In this document: positions 27,684 through 37,906 of the stretch, piece by piece
Numbering within the stretch: position 1 is the stretch's first letter
Layout: every line of letters begins with the position of its first letter
Origin: Halomicronema sp. CCY15110
GTDB lineage: Bacteria; Cyanobacteriota; Cyanobacteriia; Phormidesmidales; Phormidesmidaceae
Assembly: GCF_016888165.1 (NCBI RefSeq)
Contig: NZ_JACSWC010000435.1
Location: 23,815-87,814 of the forward strand
Reading direction: 5' to 3'
DNA: 64,000 bases
Program-made: the position numbers and the translations under genes
The notes under the pieces: model-generated
Databases searched by the model: none
The model's input: only the letters and a program-made list of their open reading frames with translations
Told to the model about the DNA's origin: nothing

Positions 27684-28355
27684 TCAACTCTCTTTTTGTA
27701 CCTGATTAAACTCTAGTTCCACCGGGGTATCGCGCCCAAAGATGGAGAGCAAAGCCTTTAATTTACTACGTTCAGGGCTGACTTCAATGACTTCCCCTTC
27801 GAAGTCTTTGAAGGGGCCGGACAGCACCGAAATGCGATCGCCGGCTTCCATATCGACCTTCACAACTGGCTGCTGCTCTTGGGTCTGCTTGAAGATGCGC
27901 TCTACTTCCGATCGCCCCAGCGGCATGGGTTTGACATGACCCCGACCCCGCCCAATAGCCCGACGCTGCTCAGCGCCCACAAAATTGATGACGTGCGGGG
28001 TGTTTTTAATCACCAACCAAGCATCTTCAGGCACTTTCCACTCTTCCAGAGTTTCGTCCCGCTTTTGCTTAATCTTGATAAGCACATACCCCGGAAAGAC
28101 TTTCTCCTCGGCATCGATGTGCTTGCCGTCCTTGCGCACCTTCTTGACTGGCGTCTGAGGAATCTCAATCTGGATGATATCGTCAACTACATCTAGCGTT
28201 TGCAAACGCTGCTCCAGGCTGGCCTTAACTTTTTTTTCGCAGCCAGAGGCGACCTGAACCGCATACCAGCGTAGAGGTCTCTTTCTCTGAGAACCTTCCT
28301 CTGCTTGCGAATGTTCTAGCTCTTGCCCCGCATTAAAGTCTGCGTCTGAAACCAT
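27684..28355 (-). CDS. nusG: Transcription termination/antitermination protein NusG
   Basis: This 223-residue factor binds RNA polymerase and either aids elongation, coupling to ribosomes, or Rho action. An N-terminal extension of about 25 residues precedes the NGN domain (RWYAVQVASGCEKKVKASL; FPGYVLIKI; WLVIKNTPHVINFVG), and the C-terminal KOW domain has GDRISVLSGPFKDFEGEV. The start codon lies directly after the secE stop. Rho is absent from many cyanobacteria, so the Rho role is doubtful here. Confidence 0.96.
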   Translation of the reverse strand: MVSDADFNAGQELEHSQAEEGSQRKRPLRWYAVQVASGCEKKVKASLEQRLQTLDVVDDIIQIEIPQTPVKKVRKDGKHIDAEEKVFPGYVLIKIKQKRDETLEEWKVPEDAWLVIKNTPHVINFVGAEQRRAIGRGRGHVKPMPLGRSEVERIFKQTQEQQPVVKVDMEAGDRISVLSGPFKDFEGEVIEVSPERSKLKALLSIFGRDTPVELEFNQVQKES

Positions 28356-28601
28356 TTAAAATACCTGCCTTGAGGCCCAGCCAAACAGCTGATCAATCAG
28401 ATAGATCAGAGTTGCCGAAAGGCTAACCATCAAAATAACTGCCGCCGACTCGCTAATAAGCTGCTGCCGAGAAGGCCAGACGACTTTTGCCAACTCGTCT
28501 TTGGTGCCTTTTAAGAAAGCCACCGCATTAGCATTTGAGGACGACTGCTTGGCCGACGCCTCAGGAGTGCTTTCTTTTTTTTCAGCTTCTTTCTTAGCCA
28601 C
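28356..28601 (-). CDS. secE: Preprotein translocase subunit SecE
   Basis: This 81-residue protein has a charged N-terminus, the conserved amphipathic helix (FLKGTKDELAKVVWPSRQQL) and one transmembrane span (ESAAVILMVSLSATLIYLID). It clamps SecY in the translocon of plasma and thylakoid membranes. It immediately precedes nusG with no gap, as usual in bacteria. Confidence 0.95.
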   Translation of the reverse strand: MAKKEAEKKESTPEASAKQSSSNANAVAFLKGTKDELAKVVWPSRQQLISESAAVILMVSLSATLIYLIDQLFGWASRQVF

Positions 28602-28733
28602 GCGAATCGCCCTATAAAGTCCAAAATCGAAACGACATCAACTGCTATTTTGACAAGAAATTATTATTCAAACATCACCAAGCCCAAAGATTTTGCGGGC
28701 AAAACCTTTGGGTCAGTGGTGCTATTCACCCAG

Positions 28734-28806
28734 CGCGCCCTCGAGGACTCGAACCCCGGACATCAGGTTTTGGAGACCTGCGTTCTACCAACTGAACTAA
28801 GGACGC
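28734..28806 (-). tRNA. trnW: tRNA-Trp (CCA)
   Basis: The minus strand gives a 73-base tRNA with acceptor arms GCGTCCT and AGGGCGC, one G-U pair, discriminator G, D-arm TTAGTTCAGTTGGTAGAAC, anticodon CCA within GGTCTCCAAAACC, and T-loop GGTTCGAGTCC. It sits between rplS and secE, the usual cyanobacterial order. Confidence 0.96.
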
Positions 28807-28860
28807 ATGTCAAAGCCCCGTGGGGGACTTAATAGTATCACGGATGACCTGGCCCGACCC

Positions 28861-29223
28861 CTACAAACTCCGGTCAAACCGCTGCTTGAGTCGGGTCGCC
28901 TTACCCACGCGATCGCGCAAATAGTAAAGCTTGGCACGACGAGCCTTGCCTCGACGCAGCACCTTAATGCTGGCGATCAGCGGCGCGTGCACCAAAAATA
29001 CCCGCTCCACACCAACGCCCTGGAAAACGCGCCGAACGGTGATGGCCGCGTTGATACCGCCGCCACGCTTAGCGATGACCGTACCCTCGTAAGGCTGGAT
29101 CCGTTCTTTGCCCCCTTCCTGAATACTGACGCCGACACGGATAGTATCGCCCACGTAGATTTCAGGAAGATCAGTCTTGATGTAGTCCGCTTCTAGCGAA
29201 CGAATAGCTTGCTCGGCATTCAT
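28861..29223 (-). CDS. rplS: 50S ribosomal protein L19
   Basis: This 120-residue protein lies at the 30S-50S interface. It contains the family motif [20 protein letters not shown] and the region [15 protein letters not shown]. The C-terminus [18 protein letters not shown] is highly conserved. It is the first gene of the rplS-trnW-secE-nusG-rpl cluster seen in cyanobacteria. Confidence 0.97.
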   Translation of the reverse strand: MNAEQAIRSLEADYIKTDLPEIYVGDTIRVGVSIQEGGKERIQPYEGTVIAKRGGGINAAITVRRVFQGVGVERVFLVHAPLIASIKVLRRGKARRAKLYYLRDRVGKATRLKQRFDRSL

Positions 29224-29615
29224 AATTTTTAGAAAAGCGCACAGTCTTTAATACTAAGACAAGCTGTTTATAGTTGTCTAGCCCCAACGACAAAGAATTA
29301 TGATTCACTCCGTTGAGGGCGATCGCGGACATTTGCAACCGCCAGACAACCTGCCACATAGTGTCGGAATCTCAAGTTACACTGCTTTCTAGCGAGTTGT
29401 CTAACACTTAGGGGTTACTGGCGGTGAGCATTCGCGAAAGTTTTCGTGAGTATCGATCAGGCGACCTTGGGTTCTGGTTGCCGGGGCTGAGTTGTCTCAA
29501 GGTGACAGCAGCTGAGCGCCGGCCGAACTCCCGAGTTCCTGAGCTTTCGTGCAAGTAACGTGAATTCACACCTGAGCGAATATCCAACTTTTTTGAGGCT
29601 GCACCGATTTAATTT
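29224..29615. other. Divergent spacer between rplS and map
   Basis: The stretch should hold the promoter of the ribosomal operon on the minus strand and of map on the plus strand. The short frames here have no features. No gene is supported. Confidence 0.45.
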
Positions 29616-30446
29616 ATGAATTTGTTGTCCCAACTGCTTTCCCGACCGAGTGCTCAAACCCAAGCCAGACGGCGGCGCGTTAAGGGGATTGAGCTCAAAA
29701 ATGCCGCCGAGATTGCGACGATGCGGCAAGCTGCCAATATCGTGGCGACCGTGCTGCATGAAGTGGCCCAGCGAGTGCAGCCGGGAATGACGACGGCTGA
29801 TTTAGACACCTTTGCAGAAGCTCGCATTCGTGAACTGGGGGCAACGCCCAGTTTCAAGGGTTATCACGGGTTTCCTGGGAGTATCTGCGCTTGTCTGAAT
29901 AATGAGGTGGTTCATGGTATTCCTCGACAGCGCAAGGTGATTCGGGCGGGCGACGTGCTCAAAGTTGACACGGGTGCTTACTTTGAAGGGTTTCATGGTG
30001 ATTCGTGCATAACGATTCCTGTGGGCCAGGTGTCGCCAGCGGCTCAACGCTTAATCGAGACGGCGGAGGCGGCTTTATACGCTGGCATTGAGCAGGTCAA
30101 AGCGGGGAACACGCTGATGGACATTGCCGGGGCGATCGAGGATGTCGCTAAAGCCGCCAACTTCAGCATTGTGGAGAATTACGTGGGACATGGGGTCGGG
30201 CGCAACCTGCATGAACCGCCGTCGGTCTTCAATTTCCGTACCCGGCAGTTGCCCAATGTGCGGTTAGAAGCGGGCATGACGCTCGCGATTGAACCAATTT
30301 TGAATGCGGGTAACAAACACACCCGGACGCTCAGCGATCGCTGGACGGTGGTAACCCTTGATCGCTCAATCTCAGCTCAGTTTGAACACACAGTGTTGGT
30401 GACGGAAACGGGGTATGAAATTTTGACTGATCGCAGCGGTCTCTAG
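29616..30446 (+). CDS. map: Methionine aminopeptidase type I
   Basis: This 276-residue enzyme removes the initiator methionine from new proteins. It keeps the pita-bread fold ligands: Asp in [16 protein letters not shown] (two Asp), His in [12 protein letters not shown], Glu in TLAIEPILN, and Glu in [10 protein letters not shown]. About 25 N-terminal residues ([17 protein letters not shown]) precede the core that begins [14 protein letters not shown], a longer basic start than the minimal enzyme, but without the zinc finger of eukaryotic forms. It is transcribed alone. Confidence 0.95.
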   Translation: MNLLSQLLSRPSAQTQARRRRVKGIELKNAAEIATMRQAANIVATVLHEVAQRVQPGMTTADLDTFAEARIRELGATPSFKGYHGFPGSICACLNNEVVHGIPRQRKVIRAGDVLKVDTGAYFEGFHGDSCITIPVGQVSPAAQRLIETAEAALYAGIEQVKAGNTLMDIAGAIEDVAKAANFSIVENYVGHGVGRNLHEPPSVFNFRTRQLPNVRLEAGMTLAIEPILNAGNKHTRTLSDRWTVVTLDRSISAQFEHTVLVTETGYEILTDRSGL

Positions 30447-30507
30447 CGATTGGCTCCAGCAGTCCTTGAACAGTCGGCCAACCCACCGCTAAATCGTGAA
30501 GCCGTTA

Positions 30508-32391
30508 CTAATCGCGGGGATCAGCAGTCCAAAATACGACCAGAGTGCTGGCCGCCTCATTCCTTAAAGGAATTACTGACGCCAAGAGTTGCACTGCGCC
30601 GTTGAGTGACATCTGAATCAGGGGCGCACCGCAATATTCGCCAGCATCGGCCGCTTCAGTGGTATACAACCGTGACAACGTGCTTGGCACTTGGTCCGCC
30701 GCCTCCGACAAAATAAGGGCATCGGCGGCGGTTTCAACGGGGCGAAAAGTTTCAGTGGTGAGATCAGCCAAGAAACAACTTTGTTCAATGTCCACCGGCC
30801 AACCGCTTTCTAGCGAAGCGGCGGCTAGTGCCAGTTGTTGATTCAAGCTACCGACTGGGGAGGCTGCCACCCGTTGTCGGCCAGTTTCTAATAAGGTGGT
30901 TTGCTGCGGTGGATTAAAGGCGATCGCGACATCGCTGCCTGGATCGCTGGGTGGCCTTGCATCTGGATTGCTACGGTCAAGGGTGCTGTCGGGCGGGCGG
31001 TCAAACGTATCTGATTCTAGTGATTGGCAGTCATCGGCGTCATACGCAATTGGCACCTCGATCACCCAGATCTGCGGCGCGTCTGAGGGAGTAAACGCCA
31101 CGGTTTTGACTAACTCACGGGCGCGATCGTCAAAGTATTGATAGCCCGTGGATCGTAATGTCACAGGGTCACTGCCCAAGGTACCGTCAGGCTGCACCAG
31201 GACGCCCACCTCGACCTGCTCTTTTGGGTCCACGGGCAAACAAATGCCGAGCGGATACGACACATCCGGGATAAAGCCTGCCCATTTTGGGATCTCCAGA
31301 TCATCGTCCTCAGGCAAGTCGATCGCAGCTGACTCGCGCAAGGTTTGCAACCAGGCTGCTTTCGTCGCGTCAGCCGCTCGGGGCGTGGTGACAGCTGGCC
31401 CCACATAGCTTGCCAAAACGGTGAAATAACCATCGGGCAGGCGATCGACGTCAGGGGGCCAGTCACAGTCGGTGTCGTCGTAGTCTACGGCAAGCTCAAC
31501 TCGGTAAGCTCTGGGTTCAGCCACTTCTGGATATGCATACTGCCGCACTCGGTCTTCAGCAGCGTTATCAAAGGCGCGGTACTGGGTCTGCTGAACGAAG
31601 GGTTGATAGGAGTCGAGAGTACCGTCACCATCCACCAAGACTAATATTCGTGCCGCATCTGGGGGCGCTGGCAAACAAATGTTGGCGGCGTACGGTAAAG
31701 GCTCGAATATTTTGAGCGGACGGATTTCTAAGTCAGCAAATGTAGGACCGCGATCCCGTAGACTCTGCAACCATAGCTCTCGTCTTTCTGCCGCTTGGCC
31801 CTCGGTTAGTTGCAAGCCACTGTAGGTTTTGAAAATTTCAATGTAGTCGCCAAATGGGTCAGCCTCAGCAGCAGTGGCATCGCCAGGGCGATCGGGTGGT
31901 CTGCGACCAATGTCACTGGTGGCCCGACCGTCGGTGGGAGACGGCTGCGGATTGGGCTCGGTGGCCTGGTCAGCATTGGGCAGGTCACCAATGAGTTCCG
32001 GTGAGCCGACATTATTTGGATTGGGTGAAGGGCGATCGCTCGGGCGGCGATTCCCGCTTTGGGGATTTTGCTGGCGCGGCGCGGCGCGGCCCGCTGGGGC
32101 CGTGGCCGTGGGACGAGGGGTGGCACTACTAGGCCGAGCCGTTTTGACTGTCCCAGGGTCGGTGTTGGCCGCAGTGGGTCGCTCCGACGGGGCATCAATT
32201 TTAATTACTGCCACCCCGTCTTCCTCTGGATCCGGAGGCGGTAGCAATTCCTCTTCCGCTGGCCCGGTAGGAATGAATAAAACGAGACCATGCAACCCCA
32301 ATGAGACCAGCAACATCGGGGCAATGAGCCAGCGCCACTGCGGCAAGGTCGAAGTCAGCTTCGGGGGAGTCGGAATGCGGTCTTGCGCCAT
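30508..32391 (-). CDS. TonB-like envelope protein with duplicated C-terminal module
   Basis: This is a 627-residue protein with a short cytosolic start, one membrane span at 20-40 (WLIAPMLLVSLGLHGLVLFI), and a long Pro/Ser/Thr/Arg-rich linker at about 45-175, the layout of TonB-type energy transducers. Two related modules follow, at about 207-309 and 347-455. Each has a WLQ(S/T)LR helix, LEI, an ICLP segment, a V(D/Q)xDGTL turn, a (A/Y)FD phrase, and a beta-rich end YDxxDC. The final 170 residues are unrelated. I know no named protein with this arrangement. A role in transducing energy or spanning the periplasm is inferred only. It is a single gene convergent with map. Confidence 0.55.
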   Translation of the reverse strand: MAQDRIPTPPKLTSTLPQWRWLIAPMLLVSLGLHGLVLFIPTGPAEEELLPPPDPEEDGVAVIKIDAPSERPTAANTDPGTVKTARPSSATPRPTATAPAGRAAPRQQNPQSGNRRPSDRPSPNPNNVGSPELIGDLPNADQATEPNPQPSPTDGRATSDIGRRPPDRPGDATAAEADPFGDYIEIFKTYSGLQLTEGQAAERRELWLQSLRDRGPTFADLEIRPLKIFEPLPYAANICLPAPPDAARILVLVDGDGTLDSYQPFVQQTQYRAFDNAAEDRVRQYAYPEVAEPRAYRVELAVDYDDTDCDWPPDVDRLPDGYFTVLASYVGPAVTTPRAADATKAAWLQTLRESAAIDLPEDDDLEIPKWAGFIPDVSYPLGICLPVDPKEQVEVGVLVQPDGTLGSDPVTLRSTGYQYFDDRARELVKTVAFTPSDAPQIWVIEVPIAYDADDCQSLESDTFDRPPDSTLDRSNPDARPPSDPGSDVAIAFNPPQQTTLLETGRQRVAASPVGSLNQQLALAAASLESGWPVDIEQSCFLADLTTETFRPVETAADALILSEAADQVPSTLSRLYTTEAADAGEYCGAPLIQMSLNGAVQLLASVIPLRNEAASTLVVFWTADPRD

Positions 32392-33008
32392 GGTCTAACA
32401 AAACAGTTGGAAAAACGAAGCTAATCACAAAGGCTAGGGATCACGCGAATCCCAGCGAGCGGGGGATGGCAACCTTGGGGTGATGATCACCCACTGGGTT
32501 GGGCGCGGTGCTAACAACAACCAGGTCCCCAACTGGATCACCCCACAAATGAGCGTAACGGAATTAAATCCGCCTTGCGATCGCGCCCCAGTTGGAACAA
32601 TCTATGATGGCATCTTTATGATTCTCAGACCGCCAATTGCGAGTGACCACACTCAACCGATCCATGGGCCTACAATTGGCCGATGGTGGCTGAAATATTG
32701 ACGTCGCCACTGTCTGATTTTCTCCCCGCAGCGAGCGAATTGTTCACCATCCTGCAAATTTGATGTCCCAGACGGAGACGGATCGGTTCCCCGTGTCTGA
32801 TTGCCGAGCGACGATTTCCGTAAAACTCCACGCAATATCAGCGGCTGTAACCGCACGGTTGGCACTGCTGATATCGGCGACAATGCTTTGCCGAATTTAA
32901 CAAAATTGCACAGACCAATCTTGCTGTGTCAGGAAACACAGTATGGTTTGAAATGAGCCTGCTTGCGACAGCACTCGTCCTCAACTTTCGCAGTTTTACA
33001 TCACTGTT
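32392..33008. other. Divergent spacer upstream of acs
   Basis: No supported gene. It includes a nested inverted repeat at 32835..32874 and would carry the promoters of the TonB-like gene and acs. Small frames at 32480..32701 and 32653..32883 look non-coding. Confidence 0.45.
32835..32874. promoter_or_regulatory. Nested inverted repeat upstream of acs
   Basis: An outer stem ATATCAGC with GCTGATAT encloses an inner AACCG-CA-CGGTT hairpin. It is 135 bp before the acs start and could be a regulator site or an mRNA structure. Confidence 0.45.
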
Positions 33009-34979
33009 ATGTCTCAACCGACGATTGAATCGATTCTCAACGAAAAGCGCTTGTTTGAGCCCGCCGCCGACTTTTCTGCCGATGCTCGCATCAAAAGCAT
33101 GGCGGAATACCAGGCCCTTTACGACAAAGCCGCCGCTGACCCCGCCGCATTTTGGGCCGAACTAGCGGAGCAAGAACTGCATTGGTTCAAAAAGTGGGAC
33201 ACCACGCTGGACTGGCAACCGCCCTTTGCCAAATGGTTTGTCGGGGGCAAGCTCAACATTTCTTATAACTGTCTGGATCGACACCTGACCACTTGGCGGC
33301 GCAATAAAGCCGCCCTGATTTGGGAAGGCGAGCCGGGCGATTCGCGGACGCTGACCTATGGCGAACTGCACCGCGAAGTCTGCCAAATGGCCAATGTGCT
33401 TAAAGACCTGGGCGTGAAGAAGGGCGATCGCGTCGGGCTGTACATGCCCATGATTCCTGAAGCGGCGATCGCGATGCTGGCCTGTGCCCGCATTGGCGCA
33501 CCCCATACGGTAATTTTTGGCGGCTTTAGTGCCGATGCGTTGCGCGATCGCCTCAACGACGCCGAAGCCAAACTAGTCATCACCGCCGATGGTGGCTTTC
33601 GCAAAGATAAAGTGATTCCCCTCAAAGCGGCGGTGGATCAAGCCCTAGAGAACGATTCGGTTCCCAGTGTCGAGAACGTGCTCGTGGTTGAGCGCACCAA
33701 ATCCGGTGTCCCCATGGTCCAGGGGCGCGATCACTGGTGGCACGATCTCCAGCCCACGGCTTCCGGCGACTGCCCCGCCGAAGAAATGGACGCCGAGGAC
33801 ATGCTGTTCATCCTTTACACCAGTGGCACCACGGGCAAACCCAAGGGCGTCGTCCACACCACGGGCGGCTACAACCTGTACACCCACATGACCTTCCAGT
33901 GGACTTTTGACCACAAAGACACGGACGTTTACTGGTGTACGGCAGACGTGGGCTGGATTACGGGCCACAGCTACATCGTCTATGGGCCGCTGTCGAACGG
34001 GGCCACCAGCCTGATGTACGAAGGCGTGCCGCGACCCTCTAATCCCGGCTGTTTTTGGGATGTGGTGGAAAAATACGGCGTCAACATCTTTTACACCGCC
34101 CCGACCGCCATCCGCGCCTTTATGAAAATGGGCGAGGATGAGCCGAAAGCCCGTGACCTGTCTTCCCTGCGCATTCTCGGCACCGTGGGAGAACCGATCA
34201 ATCCCGAAGCCTGGGTGTGGTATCAGCAGGTAATCGGCGGCGGCCACTGCCCGATTGTCGATACCTGGTGGCAAACGGAGACAGGCGGGTTCATGCTGAC
34301 GCCGCTGCCAGGAGCCACACCCACTAAACCCGGTTCCGCGACCAAGCCCTTCCCCGGCATCATTGCCGACGTGGTGGATTTGGATGGCAATTCCGTTGGC
34401 GACAATGAAGGGGGCTATCTAGTGATCAAGCATCCCTGGCCTAGCATGATGCGGACGGTCTACGGTGACGACGATCGCTTCCGGCGCACCTATTGGGAGC
34501 ACATTCCGCCCAAAGATGGTCAGTATCTGTACTTTGCTGGGGACGGGGCGCGGCGCGACGAGGATGGCTATTTTTGGGTGATGGGCCGCGTGGATGACGT
34601 GCTCAGTGTCTCGGGTCACCGCCTGGGCACCATGGAAATTGAGTCGGCGCTGGTATCGCATCCGGCGGTGGCGGAAGCTGCCGTAGTGGGTCGCAAAAAC
34701 GAGATTACGGGTGAGGAGGTGTTTGCTTTCGTGACGTTAGAAAGTCATCACCAACCCAGCGAAGCGTTGAAGGGCGAGCTGAAGCAGCATGTCATTAAGG
34801 AGATTGGCATCATTGCTCGGCCCGCCGATATTCGCTTTGCGGACTCGCTGCCCAAGACGCGATCGGGCAAAATCATCCGTCGCTTCCTCCGTAACCTCGC
34901 GAGTGGCGAAGACATCGTCGGCGATGCCAGCACGATGGAAGACCAAAGCGTCCTCGATAAACTCCGCCAGGGGGCGTAA
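33009..34979 (+). CDS. acs: Acetyl-CoA synthetase (AMP-forming)
   Basis: This 656-residue enzyme turns acetate, ATP and CoA into acetyl-CoA through acetyl-AMP. It has the AMP-binding signature [11 protein letters not shown] near 275-285, the TWWQTETGG region, the hinge and A8 motif near [19 protein letters not shown], and the C-terminal [11 protein letters not shown] lysine, the usual acetylation control site. ATG 33009 fits the family N-terminus (SIL...[13 protein letters not shown]). It is monocistronic, with the regulatory-looking hairpin upstream. Confidence 0.97.
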   Translation: MSQPTIESILNEKRLFEPAADFSADARIKSMAEYQALYDKAAADPAAFWAELAEQELHWFKKWDTTLDWQPPFAKWFVGGKLNISYNCLDRHLTTWRRNKAALIWEGEPGDSRTLTYGELHREVCQMANVLKDLGVKKGDRVGLYMPMIPEAAIAMLACARIGAPHTVIFGGFSADALRDRLNDAEAKLVITADGGFRKDKVIPLKAAVDQALENDSVPSVENVLVVERTKSGVPMVQGRDHWWHDLQPTASGDCPAEEMDAEDMLFILYTSGTTGKPKGVVHTTGGYNLYTHMTFQWTFDHKDTDVYWCTADVGWITGHSYIVYGPLSNGATSLMYEGVPRPSNPGCFWDVVEKYGVNIFYTAPTAIRAFMKMGEDEPKARDLSSLRILGTVGEPINPEAWVWYQQVIGGGHCPIVDTWWQTETGGFMLTPLPGATPTKPGSATKPFPGIIADVVDLDGNSVGDNEGGYLVIKHPWPSMMRTVYGDDDRFRRTYWEHIPPKDGQYLYFAGDGARRDEDGYFWVMGRVDDVLSVSGHRLGTMEIESALVSHPAVAEAAVVGRKNEITGEEVFAFVTLESHHQPSEALKGELKQHVIKEIGIIARPADIRFADSLPKTRSGKIIRRFLRNLASGEDIVGDASTMEDQSVLDKLRQGA

Positions 34980-35004
34980 GGGCTGAGGATCGTTGAAGGG
35001 GGCT

Positions 35005-35106
35005 CTAGGTGTCGTCGCGGAGCTGCTGCAAAATCGCCTGGGTGGTGGGATGCTCAGAGAGCTGATGGGTTTGCCTAGCTGTCAGGGCCTCGCGAATCGT
35101 ACCCAT
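35005..35106 (-). pseudogene. Possible remnant or tiny ORF
   Basis: A minus-strand frame open from about 35230 to the stop at 35005..35007 reads protein-like (for example NDRSAGAYFLNNF, then MGTIREALT and ILQQLRDDT), but the only ATG gives 33 residues and the open frame runs out at the GT39 start. It may be the end of a decayed gene; I recognise no family. Confidence 0.2.
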
Positions 35107-35246
35107 GAAATTGTTCAGGAAATATGCCCCAGCTGAGCGATCGTTTCTGTTGGCTACGCAGTCTGGGGAACAGCCACGGTCAAATATGATGCTTTGAGAA
35201 CGTTTGTTTGCCCTGCCGCCCCGCTTGATCTGCTACCCAAACCACC

Positions 35247-36803
35247 ATGAATGCTTTTGTTTTGCGCCGCTACTGGCCCATTCTTGTCATGCTGCTGGGC
35301 TTGCGGCTCGTTTACTGGCTGGGGGCGTTTCCCAATCCCGATGAGGCGTATTACTGGCTGTGGGGGCAGCACCTCGACTGGTCATATTTTGATCATCCTC
35401 CTTGGCATGCGTGGGTGCAGGGTGGATTTACGGCGGCTTTCGGGCGATCGCCGTTTGTCCTGCGGCTCCCCAACTTGCTCACCACGGGCTTGCTGCTGTG
35501 GCTGTATGGGGTCATTTGCCAACGCTTGTATGGTCGTCAAGGGGCAAACGCCTTTGGTCTTACGGTCTTACTGCTGCTGTCTTCGCCATTATTTTTTTTG
35601 TTTTTGGCGATGGCCTGGCATGACCATTGGCTGATCTGGTTTGGGACGGTATCGGGCTATTGTCTGATTCGCTTTCTGAGCTGCGATCGCCCCCCAGTTT
35701 ATGCCTGGCTGTACGCCGCTGGACTGCTCATGGGATTGGCCGGGCTATGCAAATATGTTGCACTGCTCCTCGGTTTGGGCTACTTGGTGGCGATCGCTTC
35801 CCACCCCCGCTGGCGATCGCTCTTTACCAACGGACACCTGTATGGCGCGATCGGGCTGGCGCTGCTAGTGATGACCCCAGTCTTTTGGTGGAACTCACAG
35901 CATGACTGGGCTTCATTTCAGTTTTACCTAGGCCGTAGCGTACAGGCCGAGTCGTCCACGATTGATTGGTTTGGGCCGATTGGGTTTGTGTTGCTCAGCG
36001 CCTTACTCTTTGGCCCGCTGCATAGCTGGCTCACCTGGCAATGCCGTCAGCGGGGATTGATGTCGCCATTTGGGGCGACCTATCAGCGAGTCGCGTTCAG
36101 CGTTTTCGCCACGTCTTCGCTGCTGCTGGCGGCGTTGTCCCTGATCGCCCCTGTGCTGTATTACTGGAATATTTTGGCCTACCCGCTGTTGTTGCCGTTG
36201 CTAGCGGGGCATTTTCTTAGCCCCCAGCGACTCCACGGAGTGCGCGATCGCCGCCTGCTCCACACCACCCTGGGCTTAGGTATCGTTGTGGCGACTGTAT
36301 TGGTAGTTCACTTCACCTTCATGCCGCTGACAGCCCTGATTTCAGACACCGGCGATGATGACACCCGCATGGTTTACGGCTGGCTGCCAACCGCTGAGTG
36401 GCTCAAGCGCGAAGCCGCCGCCTTCGCCGAGCCGCCACTGTTATTGACGACAGATTATCGGTCAGCTTCAGCCTTGGCTTACATCCTGAATGACCCGACG
36501 GTGCTGGCAATTTCAGGTCGCGTTGATCAATTCGACTTTTGGTACAAGACCGCTGAACTCAATGGGCGATCGGGTCTGTTACTAGGAGATGACTGGCATC
36601 CGATTTGTCCAACCCACCTGACGATGTTTGATGAGACGACTTCGCCCACCACGTTTTCAGCGCAGCACTGGGGCACTTTTATCAAGCAATACACCCTGGT
36701 GCGCGGGAACGACTTTCAAGCTGAGGGAATGACCGCTGATCCATTCAGCCCTGAGTATCCGCTGGCCTTCACCACCGATGGCGAGCAGTGTGCGTCCCCG
36801 TAG
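35247..36803 (+). CDS. Integral membrane glycosyltransferase, GT39/ArnT-like (PMT_2)
   Basis: This 518-residue protein has about ten hydrophobic spans. Near the start it has the signature PNPDEAYYWLWGQHLDWSYFDHPP, a luminal loop with the catalytic Asp-Glu pair, as in ArnT and protein mannosyltransferases that use polyprenyl-phosphate sugars. The C-terminal 150 residues form a soluble domain ending GEQCASP. The acceptor is unknown; lipid, glycan or protein are all possible. It shares its family with the gene at 38544, although the two are on opposite sides of sigF. Confidence 0.8.
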   Translation: MNAFVLRRYWPILVMLLGLRLVYWLGAFPNPDEAYYWLWGQHLDWSYFDHPPWHAWVQGGFTAAFGRSPFVLRLPNLLTTGLLLWLYGVICQRLYGRQGANAFGLTVLLLLSSPLFFLFLAMAWHDHWLIWFGTVSGYCLIRFLSCDRPPVYAWLYAAGLLMGLAGLCKYVALLLGLGYLVAIASHPRWRSLFTNGHLYGAIGLALLVMTPVFWWNSQHDWASFQFYLGRSVQAESSTIDWFGPIGFVLLSALLFGPLHSWLTWQCRQRGLMSPFGATYQRVAFSVFATSSLLLAALSLIAPVLYYWNILAYPLLLPLLAGHFLSPQRLHGVRDRRLLHTTLGLGIVVATVLVVHFTFMPLTALISDTGDDDTRMVYGWLPTAEWLKREAAAFAEPPLLLTTDYRSASALAYILNDPTVLAISGRVDQFDFWYKTAELNGRSGLLLGDDWHPICPTHLTMFDETTSPTTFSAQHWGTFIKQYTLVRGNDFQAEGMTADPFSPEYPLAFTTDGEQCASP

Positions 36804-37117
36804 AGGCAACCAGGACAATTGACAGGCAGGCGCTGACCAGGCAAGCGTTGCATTCAAGCGTCGAGGGTAGCCTCAATCCGACAACGCCGACCTGACAACA
36901 TCAGTATTGCCCAAACGCTGGCAACCGAATCCCTAATCCCTGCTCCTAACCGTGAGGTTGAACGAGGGGCAGGCAGCGATCGCCCAAGCCGCCAGCAGGC
37001 ACACAAAAAGGAGCACAGCTAATACGCCATGCTCCTTAAAGACACCCTATACGCAAGTTTGGTTGTTTCCAACCCAGTCAAAACGAGACTTCAAATAACT
37101 GAATAATTGACCTGGAC
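36804..37117. other. Spacer between convergent GT39 and sigF
   Basis: No gene is supported. It contains the sigF terminator at 37005..37037. The segment around 36870-36960 is unremarkable. Confidence 0.5.
37005..37037 (-). terminator. Intrinsic terminator of sigF
   Basis: On the minus strand AAGGAGCA pairs with TGCTCCTT and runs into TTTGTG. It begins about 80 bp after the sigF stop. Confidence 0.75.
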
Positions 37118-37906
37118 TTATGGCTCAGTTTGCAAAGCTTGAGGCTGCAAAAAGGCGACCATCTGGTCGATACCGCGTTGAATGCGGCGGGTCACTGTCA
37201 TGGGGCTCACGCCAATCCGTTCGGCGACTTCCTTGCGGGATAGGCCATTGAAGAACACATATTCAATGGCGGAACGAGTTTTGTCTTCCAGTTGAGCCAT
37301 GGCTCGCTGCAACTGCTGACGATCTTCTTCGAGCAACTGCATCCGCAGGTAGTAAGTATCGGGCAGCGTATCGCCTAACGTGATGCTGGAATCAATCTGG
37401 TGGCAAACGGTGGCATCGAGGCTCAGGGGCATCCGGTTCTTGCTGGCCATTTTGACTTCACGCCATTCTTCAACCGAGACGCAGAGCGCTTGAGCCATTT
37501 CATGATCGTTGGGTTGGCGGCCCAGTTGGCGAATCATTTCGCCTTGGCACTTTTGAGCTTCTTTTTGCAAGTCTTGCCAACGGCGGGGAATCTTAACGGT
37601 AGTGCCGCGATCGCGCAGGAAATGTAGCATTTCGCCGCGAATGTAGGGGACGGCAAAGGAGCTAAAGGCACAGCCTTGCACCGGGTTAAAGCGCTCGATG
37701 GCACGAATCAGTCCTAAATAACCAATTTGCTCAAGGTCTTCATAGGGCTCAGAGCACTGATGGCTGACCCGGTGGGCAATCTTTCTCACGAGGCCAGCAT
37801 TCAAACGAACCAAGCGATTACGCAATTCAACAGAAGGCTGATGTTTGTATGCAATCAGCATTTCCATACCGCGAGAGCGAAGAGAAGCAGAAGTCTGGTT
37901 AGCCAT
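37118..37906 (-). CDS. sigF: RNA polymerase sigma factor, SigF type (group 3)
   Basis: This 262-residue sigma factor has region 2 (LVRKIAHRVSHQCSEPYEDLEQIGYLGLIRAIERF), a shortened region 3, and region 4 with the HTH SRKEVAERIGVSPMTVTRRIQRG. In Synechocystis SigF governs type IV pili and phototactic motility and affects envelope genes. The N-terminal MANQTSASLRSRGMEML and the length fit cyanobacterial SigF. A perfect 11-bp inverted repeat lies 66 bp before its start. Control by an anti-sigma factor is usual for the group, but none is adjacent. Confidence 0.93.
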   Translation of the reverse strand: MANQTSASLRSRGMEMLIAYKHQPSVELRNRLVRLNAGLVRKIAHRVSHQCSEPYEDLEQIGYLGLIRAIERFNPVQGCAFSSFAVPYIRGEMLHFLRDRGTTVKIPRRWQDLQKEAQKCQGEMIRQLGRQPNDHEMAQALCVSVEEWREVKMASKNRMPLSLDATVCHQIDSSITLGDTLPDTYYLRMQLLEEDRQQLQRAMAQLEDKTRSAIEYVFFNGLSRKEVAERIGVSPMTVTRRIQRGIDQMVAFLQPQALQTEP

